This document shows, one piece after another, positions 43,540 to 48,498 of a stretch of 48,498 bases of DNA. Numbering within the stretch: the first letter of the stretch is position 1; each line of letters begins with the position of its first letter. Under the pieces are notes generated by a model that saw only the letters and a program-made list of their open reading frames with translations, was not told the DNA's origin and searched no databases. Source of the DNA: Pantoea rwandensis (GTDB taxonomy: Bacteria > Pseudomonadota > Gammaproteobacteria > Enterobacterales > Enterobacteriaceae); NCBI RefSeq assembly GCF_002095475.1, contig NZ_MLFR01000037.1, positions 1-48,498 on the forward strand. The letters run 5' to 3'. Both the position numbers and the translations under genes were made by a program.

Positions 43540-44097
43540 ATGCACTGGGAATCAGAAAGACTGCTTTATCGGCATATTGAGCGTAAAGATTTAGCGGCAC
43601 TATTTCGTATTTATGGTGACCCGACCACCCATCAATTTAATCCTCGCGGTCCTTACCCGGATATTGATCATGCACGGGAAGTGTTGCTGAGACGACTTAA
43701 AGATCGGGCCATTCATGGTTTCGATGACTGGGTCATTTTCGAGAAAACCGCACCTGAAACGGTTATCGGCTTTGGCGGCGTCTTTGTCAGCGAATTTAAC
43801 GGACGTCGAACCAATAATCTTGGTTACCGTTTTGCTCCCGATGCATGGGGCAAAGGCTTCGCAACGGAACTGGCTATACGAGCGCTCCGTTTTGGCTTTG
43901 AAGAGTTATCACTCAGTGAAATTGTCGGCGTTGTCAGAGAAGACCATATTGCTTCGCGCCGCGTGCTAGAAAAAGCCGGATTAACGTTTTTGCAGCGAGT
44001 GTCCGATCCACAAGACCCGCCGGCCCATTTAATGTTTAACATCACCCGCCAACAATGGAGATCGAAGAATGGACTTCACCATCCGTCAGCTCAATGA
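43540..44097 (+). CDS. GNAT acetyltransferase, RimJ/RimL-like
   Basis: A 185-residue GCN5-type acetyltransferase of the RimJ/RimL subgroup: MHWESERLLYRHIERKDLAALF at the start, the acetyl-CoA loop region YRFAPDAWGKGFATEL (motif A, Q/RxxGxG/A form) near 103, and VREDHIASRRVLEKAGL near 132. It would acetylate a protein N-terminus, amino group or small molecule. A ribosome site AAGGAAG precedes the ATG. Its end overlaps the next acetyltransferase gene by 29 bases, so the two are linked in expression. Confidence 0.87.
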   Translation: MHWESERLLYRHIERKDLAALFRIYGDPTTHQFNPRGPYPDIDHAREVLLRRLKDRAIHGFDDWVIFEKTAPETVIGFGGVFVSEFNGRRTNNLGYRFAPDAWGKGFATELAIRALRFGFEELSLSEIVGVVREDHIASRRVLEKAGLTFLQRVSDPQDPPAHLMFNITRQQWRSKNGLHHPSAQ

Positions 44098-44512
44098 AAA
44101 CGATTATGTGCAATGGAAAGCCCTGTGGTTGGGTTATCTCGATTTTTATATCAGCGAAGTCACTGAAGAGGTGACGAATACCACTTTCCGCAGATTGTTG
44201 GCTGAAAATGAACCCATGTATTGCCTGGTGGCTGAAGAGCAGGGGGCTTTGACGGGTTTGGTGCATTTTCTTTGCCATCGCAGTACCTGGACTACGGGAG
44301 ATTATTGCTACTTGCAGGATCTGTTTGTACGGCCCGAGGGGCGAAAGCATGGCACCGGCCGCGCGCTGATTGCTGCCGTCAACGCTGCTGCCATTGAGAT
44401 GAACTGCTCCAAGGTTTACTGGATGACGCGTGAGAATAATTACCGTGCCCGCGCGCTGTACGACCAGGTGGCGACCAAGACAGACTTTATTCAGTATCGC
44501 AGCACGTTTTAA
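44069..44512 (+). CDS. GNAT acetyltransferase
   Basis: A 147-residue GNAT protein: MDFTIRQLNENDYVQWKALWLGYLDFY at the N-terminus, LQDLFVRPEGRKHGTGRALI (acetyl-CoA-binding motif A with RxxGxG-like R-K-H-G-T-G) near 90-110, and YWMTRENNYRARALYDQV near the end. It resembles the Hpa2/YhhY-like branch. The start lies inside the preceding acetyltransferase gene (GGAG before ATG, 29-base overlap). The acceptor is unknown. Confidence 0.87.
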   Translation: MDFTIRQLNENDYVQWKALWLGYLDFYISEVTEEVTNTTFRRLLAENEPMYCLVAEEQGALTGLVHFLCHRSTWTTGDYCYLQDLFVRPEGRKHGTGRALIAAVNAAAIEMNCSKVYWMTRENNYRARALYDQVATKTDFIQYRSTF

Positions 44513-44613
44513 GCAAATTGCCTCGCGCTTAAACTGAAAAGCATCAGGAGGAATTCCTCATTGCAGGGATTCTTCCCACTTCCCATTGCATTCTCGTATT
44601 CCCGTCTTGTAGT

Positions 44614-44639
44614 ATTTAGGAATTAGTCGTTTCCTAAAT
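44614..44639. promoter_or_regulatory. 26-bp palindrome, putative operator (copy 1)
   Basis: Arms ATTTAGGAA and TTCCTAAAT are perfect complements around an eight-base centre (TTAGTCGT). A second site of the same length and arm type lies at 44762-44787, immediately before the hydrolase gene. Confidence 0.7.
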
Positions 44640-44761
44640 GGTTTGCATGCCACAAACACCCTCTTTGTCAGAGCTGGACCAGCAACTGAATGGGAGTGTT
44701 CGCATCGCAGAATGACTTAATGGCCGCCGCATTCAAACTACTGGATTAAATTTTTTTGCCT
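44640..44761 (+). other. Segment between two operators, possible gene remnant
   Basis: A stretch of 122 bases. An ATG at 44647 opens a 22-codon frame (MPQTPSLSELDQQLNGSVRIAE) ending in TGA, and a further frame reads MAAAFKLLD. Neither is long enough to be a known protein. The position, between two identical-type operators and next to a regulated gene, is where a small repressor gene is often found, so this may be what is left after its loss. It may also simply be a leader. Confidence 0.35.
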
Positions 44762-44787
44762 ATTAGGGAAGCGATCGTTTCCTTAAT
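44762..44787. promoter_or_regulatory. 26-bp palindrome, putative operator (copy 2)
   Basis: ATTAGGGAAGCG and CGTTTCCTTAAT flank a central AT; about 11 of 13 base pairs are symmetric. It shares the TAGG-AA/TTTCCT-A arms with the site at 44614-44639 and ends 16 bases before the TTG start of the hydrolase. Confidence 0.7.
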
Positions 44788-44803
44788 ATTACGGAGAACT
44801 AAC

Positions 44804-45718
44804 TTGAACGTATCTGAATTGAAGCAGACCACGCGCTGGTCACAAGAAGTGACTGGCTTGAGTGGATTTTTCCATGGTTATGCCACGGTTGACGGGGTGA
44901 GACTGCATTATGTCAGTGGCGGTAATCAGCAAGGAGAAACGTTAGTGCTTTTGGCGGGGTTCCCGCAAAGCTGGTTTGCCTGGCGCCATGTCATGGCAAG
45001 GCTGGCCGAACACTATTTTATTGTCGCACCGGATCTGCCTGGCCAAGGGGACTCTGATAAACCTTACGCTGGATACGATACCCTTTCACTGGCCCGCCGG
45101 GTGCAAGGCTTACTGCAAGCGTTGCAGATTAGCCGGTATTATCTGGCTGCGCATGATGTGGGGTCATGGGTTGCCTGGCCCTTTACCACGTTGTATCACG
45201 AACAGGTGATTAAGTTGGCGCTGCTTGATGCCGGTATACCCGGAGTGACTTTGCCTGATGCGCTCTCCGCGACGCCGGATAAAGCCTGGAAAACTTGGCA
45301 TTTTGCATTTCATCTGTTGCCAGATCTGCCAGAGGCTTTAATTGAAGGACGCGAGGAGATTTACCTTGAGTGGTTCCTGAAGCGCAAAGCGGCCAGTCCG
45401 ATGGTGTTTGGTGATGAAGATATGGCGGAATATACCCGTTTACTACGACAGAACGGGGCACTCAGGGCTGGCATGGCAGCCTATCGGGAAGTGAGCCTCT
45501 CAGCCGCGCAGAATCGCGAATTGTTACGCGAAAAGGGCAAGTTATCGGTGCCATTGTTGGCCGTCAGTGCCGATCAGGGATCGATCCCGGATATGGCGAT
45601 TCCACTGCGGGAGTTTGCAGCCGATGTTTCTGGCATAAAAATAGCGCACTGCGGTCACTTTATTCCTGATGAGCAACCACAGGCGCTGGCCGATGCGCTG
45701 CGTACGTTTTTTAGTTAA
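44804..45718 (+). CDS. Alpha/beta hydrolase, epoxide hydrolase/dehalogenase type
   Basis: A 304-residue alpha/beta hydrolase. The oxyanion region GFPQSWFAWRHV (about residue 52) and the nucleophile elbow HDVGSW (about 118), with Asp as nucleophile rather than Ser, place it with epoxide hydrolases and haloalkane/fluoroacetate dehalogenases; the catalytic His is in AHCGHFIPDEQP near the end. A TTG at 44804 is the likely start because GGAG lies seven bases before it; upstream codons overlap the operator. Two 26-bp palindromes precede it, so it is probably under a repressor. It overlaps the converging dehydrogenase gene by four bases. Confidence 0.84.
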   Translation: MNVSELKQTTRWSQEVTGLSGFFHGYATVDGVRLHYVSGGNQQGETLVLLAGFPQSWFAWRHVMARLAEHYFIVAPDLPGQGDSDKPYAGYDTLSLARRVQGLLQALQISRYYLAAHDVGSWVAWPFTTLYHEQVIKLALLDAGIPGVTLPDALSATPDKAWKTWHFAFHLLPDLPEALIEGREEIYLEWFLKRKAASPMVFGDEDMAEYTRLLRQNGALRAGMAAYREVSLSAAQNRELLREKGKLSVPLLAVSADQGSIPDMAIPLREFAADVSGIKIAHCGHFIPDEQPQALADALRTFFS

Positions 45719-46896
45719 GCACGCAGGCTGGCGATCTCAACACGTTCACCACGCGCAGAGGATTGCACCATCGCCTCAATAATTTGCTGATTTTCCAAGC
45801 CAAAGCGGAAGTCCGGGAAGCATCCGGCTTCGCTGCTGAGGCCTTTGATCAGGTCATAGATTTCGATCACTTTAACGTCGAAATAGCCCAGGCCGCCGCC
45901 CGCGAAATCAAAGCCGAAGAAGCCGCCAAACTGTTCAACCTGAGAACCGGCATAGAGGGTTTTGAAACCGCGATCGTGCTTTGCATCGCCGTAACGTGCA
46001 ATTTTCAGCTCATTAAAGCGTTCTCCGTCCATCATAATGGTGCCTTCCGTGCCCGATACTTCCCACGCAATGCCGAACACTTTACCCGCAGAGATACGGG
46101 ATGATTCAATCACGCCGCCTGCACGGTTCTCAAACGTGACTAATGCCTGGAACTGATCGTCATTTTCGACTTTCAGCCGCGTCGCCTCTTTGTCAGCCTG
46201 TGCGCCATAGCCTGAGCCGCCGCCCGCTGCGGGACGCGTATCGATAAACAATTGCTCTTGCCCGACCACGCTTTTGATGGGGCCCATGAGATATTGCGCC
46301 ACGCTGACCACGTGTGAACCGAGATCGCCGAGTGAACCGGACCCCGCTTGTTCGCGCGAACAACGCCAACTCCATGGCAGATCAGGATCGTTGAAGAAGC
46401 CCTGATCGAACCAGCCTCGGAAGCGGGTGAGTGTGCCGATATCTCCGCGTTCAATTAATTGTTTTGCCAACTGCGCTGCCGGTGTCTTGATGTTATTGAA
46501 CGCCATAATGGTTTTGACACCCGCGCGCTCAGCTTCTTGGGTGAGGATTTGTGCTTCCTGCAACGAAACTGTCAGGGGTTTCTCACAGTACACGTGCTTA
46601 CCCGCGCGGATGGCCGCCAGCGCCATATCGAAATGCATACTGTTTGGCGTGGTGATATCAACGATATCAATGTCAGGATGATTGACCAAGGATTGCCAGT
46701 CCGCCGTGCTGTGTTGAAAACCGTAGCGACGTGCGGCTTCTTCGGCAAGTGCTGGGGTGACATCTGCCAGCGTATGGAGTACGGGTTGCAGCGGCAAGTT
46801 GCGATAGAGCAAGCCTGCACGACGCCATGCATCAGCATGTGCTTGACCCATAAAGCCTGAACCGATCAGGCCAACATTGAGCGTTTTTCCAGCCAT
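45715..46896 (-). CDS. Gfo/Idh/MocA-family dehydrogenase (inositol dehydrogenase-like)
   Basis: A 393-residue NAD-dependent oxidoreductase. The ATG at 46896 has AAGGAG six bases upstream; longer frames read into the previous gene. VGLIGSGFMGQAHADAWRRA (residues 8-27) is the Rossmann motif, CEKPLT near residue 98 carries the catalytic Lys, and GDLGSHVVSVAQYLMG near 192 carries the Asp/His pair. It starts ten bases after the IolE-like gene in a two-gene operon, which makes oxidation of a cyclitol or sugar to its keto form likely. It is distinct from the Gfo/Idh enzyme at 9946. Confidence 0.86.
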   Translation of the reverse strand: MAGKTLNVGLIGSGFMGQAHADAWRRAGLLYRNLPLQPVLHTLADVTPALAEEAARRYGFQHSTADWQSLVNHPDIDIVDITTPNSMHFDMALAAIRAGKHVYCEKPLTVSLQEAQILTQEAERAGVKTIMAFNNIKTPAAQLAKQLIERGDIGTLTRFRGWFDQGFFNDPDLPWSWRCSREQAGSGSLGDLGSHVVSVAQYLMGPIKSVVGQEQLFIDTRPAAGGGSGYGAQADKEATRLKVENDDQFQALVTFENRAGGVIESSRISAGKVFGIAWEVSGTEGTIMMDGERFNELKIARYGDAKHDRGFKTLYAGSQVEQFGGFFGFDFAGGGLGYFDVKVIEIYDLIKGLSSEAGCFPDFRFGLENQQIIEAMVQSSARGERVEIASLRA

Positions 46897-46906
46897 GTGA
46901 TGCTCC

Positions 46907-47830
46907 TTAAGCGTTTGCAGATAAAATGCGTTGTGCAACATAACGTTGCGCGCGGGTGACGGTTTCAAGAGGTGGGGCTTTAACCGGGTCTTGTTCGGCT
47001 TCTACTACCATCCATCCTTGATAACCACTGCGAGCAATAAACTCCGCCAGTGGCCGAAAATCGATACCGCCATCACCGGGCACGGTGAACATGCCAGAGA
47101 GCACCGCTTCGTTGAAGGTCATGCCCGATGCGCGAACCTGCTGCAAGCGATCCAGTCGCACGTCTTTAAGATGAATGTGGCAGATACGATCGGCAAATTC
47201 TTCAATGAGTTGCGTGTAGGAGAAACCCGCCGCGGTGGCATGGCCGGTATCCAGCAGCAGACCCACAGAAGGGGAGCAGGCGCTGAGCAATGCGCGAATT
47301 TCCGGCAGCGTTTCTGCCACCATCATCAGGTGATGGTGATAAGCGAGGCGCAAACCGTATTGGTTGCAAAGCGCATCGGCGAAGGCTGACAAGCGCTCGG
47401 CATAGGCTTTAACCTGTGTGTCTGGCAACAGTCGCCGGGCATGAAGTGGGATGTCCAGTGCATTGTCCGCCATCCAACCGCATTCACCGTAGACCATTAC
47501 CTTGGCACCGTTTTCCTGCAGCAACGAAGCGTGGTTATGCACGGCATCCATTTCTTGCTCCACGCTGCGCTCAGTAAGAAACCCATCGTGCCAACCAGAA
47601 ATCAGTTGCAGTTGATGCTGCGCCAGTAACTGCTTCAATGCCCCCGGCTCACGAGGAAAAATACGGCTCAGTTCCACACCCTGAAAGCCTGCCTGCTTGG
47701 CCTCGCTTAAGCAATGGTCGGCGCTGGTACCCGCGCCGAGATAGTGCAGCACCTCGTTAACCCAGGAAAGTGGGCTGACACCGACGAGCGGGGAGGGATG
47801 TCCGGTACGGTAAAACGCATCTTTTATCAT
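46907..47830 (-). CDS. Inosose dehydratase-like TIM-barrel protein (IolE-like)
   Basis: A 307-residue TIM barrel of the AP-endonuclease-2/IolE family. VGVSPLSWVNE near residue 17, FQGVELSRIFPREPGALKQLL (about 49-69) and LISGWHDGFL (about 76) follow the IolE pattern, and the metal ligands are in LLDTGHATAAG (about 192), HIHLKDVR (about 219) and VVEAEQDP near the end. IolE dehydrates 2-keto-myo-inositol. Paired with the Gfo/Idh gene it suggests a short cyclitol route, but iolD, iolB, iolC and iolA are absent from this window, so the substrate may be another keto-sugar. The start has only a weak AGGA ribosome site. Confidence 0.8.
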   Translation of the reverse strand: MIKDAFYRTGHPSPLVGVSPLSWVNEVLHYLGAGTSADHCLSEAKQAGFQGVELSRIFPREPGALKQLLAQHQLQLISGWHDGFLTERSVEQEMDAVHNHASLLQENGAKVMVYGECGWMADNALDIPLHARRLLPDTQVKAYAERLSAFADALCNQYGLRLAYHHHLMMVAETLPEIRALLSACSPSVGLLLDTGHATAAGFSYTQLIEEFADRICHIHLKDVRLDRLQQVRASGMTFNEAVLSGMFTVPGDGGIDFRPLAEFIARSGYQGWMVVEAEQDPVKAPPLETVTRAQRYVAQRILSANA

Positions 47831-47972
47831 GTGCTTTGATCCTGTAGGGGGGATAGCGATGAAATTAGCGAATGCGTGCTGGAGCAGCGAGGAGATATTT
47901 GAGGTAAAACCTTCAAAATATAAAAGAGGGGATTAAGGCGTAATTCTTGTCAGTTGGCGTCCTAGTCGATTG

Positions 47973-48498
47973 CGGCGGCTATTTTGTTAAAATCGAGGGC
48001 TTTTTTATACGCGGGTGTGCATGTTGGTGCGGGCCGCAGCACCTCTGCTGCTGCCGGGCCGTCCTCACGCCGCTGCGCGGTGCCTTCGTCTGCAACGTCG
48101 TGCCGGACGGACCGTTCGGGTAAGGCCATCCAGGCCAACCCGAACTGCCAGTCGCATCCCTGCGACTGTCTCCTGGCACAACGTCTCCGCCTCAGCGCTG
48201 CGAATAGCCCGTTGCAGCAGCAGAGGTGCTGTGGCCTCAGACATCGTGCCCTTTGTGGCAGTAAATGCGCGAACGTCTTCATCACTATGCCCTTTCCAAC
48301 AGCGTAAACGTAAGTTAGCAAGCAGGCTGGTGCCGCTCTGGGCTGGCATTTCGCAGCGCTGAACGGAATGAGGAAGCCAGGAGAGCCAGCATGGATGCTG
48401 GCGAAAGGTGCAGCCGGGACAGGGAAAGTCCCGTCTGTGCCGGTCCGTCAGGCTGACGAGTGAAGTGAAGGTACCGCGTCAGCGGCGCGAGGACAGCC
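47973..48498 (+). repeat. Structured non-coding repeat, copy B (cut by window end)
   Basis: Second copy of the repeat at 24085-24630, same orientation, about 23.89 kb away. The outer stem of module 1 is even better paired than in copy A: 48032-48053 with 48215-48236, all 22 pairs including one G-U. The inner hairpin lies at 48115-48143. Module 2 begins at about 48322 (CAGGCTGGTGCCGCTC) and its closing arm lies beyond the window. The last 154 bases match copy A except for two changes at the positions corresponding to 24546 and 24547. The gap 47831-47972 before it holds no gene that I can support. Confidence 0.85.

Overview
The window looks like an accessory stretch of a gammaproteobacterial genome of the order Enterobacterales, most likely Pantoea or a close Erwiniaceae relative. 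This is inferred from codon usage, E. coli-like gene families (NudK, YghA, YciG, AaeXAB-type efflux, PatD/GabT-type enzymes) and Fur/Zur-type sites. There are no rRNA or tRNA genes, phage genes, transposases or CRISPR arrays. The content is almost entirely small catabolic operons, metal uptake, drug/metabolite exporters and their regulators, as on a metabolic island or a large Pantoea plasmid; which of these cannot be decided here.

Layout. 1-113: tandem REP-like palindromes. 148-2324: beta-hydroxybutyrate permease and dehydrogenase. 2332-6735 (minus): LysR regulator, AaeB/AaeX/AaeA-like aromatic-acid efflux operon and a small unknown gene. 6861-9054: Fur-box-preceded TonB-dependent siderophore receptor interrupted by one in-frame amber codon. 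9062-14428: TetR regulator diverging from a four-gene carbohydrate operon (Gfo/Idh dehydrogenase, TIM-barrel isomerase, MFS transporter, DUF993 aldolase-like protein) with two TetR-type palindromes between. 14669-24068: amine/GABA cluster (two APC permeases, PuuB-like FAD oxidase, PatD-like aldehyde dehydrogenase, periplasmic SnoaL-like protein, GABA aminotransferase) with a GntR/FCD regulator and a stand-alone Cache-domain protein; a 14-bp motif is shared by two promoters. 24085-24630: first copy of a non-coding structured repeat.

24773-29495: FecBCD-type metal-chelate uptake system with a Zur-like box, divergent from an ABC exporter. 29557-36349: ketopantoate-reductase-like enzyme, two DMT exporters, LysR and DeoR regulators, NudK and its coupled DUF4406 neighbour. 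36389-37687: YghA-like SDR with a C-terminal frameshift, and a KGG stress protein. 37917-41354: second siderophore receptor with a binding protein, under a Fur box. 41618-45718: split RpiR regulator, a third DMT exporter, two GNAT acetyltransferases, and an Asp-nucleophile hydrolase behind two matched 26-bp palindromes. 45715-47830: IolG-like/IolE-like pair. 47973-48498: second copy of the structured repeat, cut by the window end.

The most unusual signal is the repeat of about 545 bp (copies about 23.9 kb apart, same orientation). It has no convincing protein but two blocks of nested inverted repeats. In the best-conserved 154 nt the copies differ at only two positions, both in one stem arm, and both changes keep pairing as G-U wobbles. 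This favours an RNA-level or hairpin-based role. Three genes show recent-looking lesions (TonB receptor, SDR, RpiR), and both window ends lie in repeats, as expected of a draft contig.
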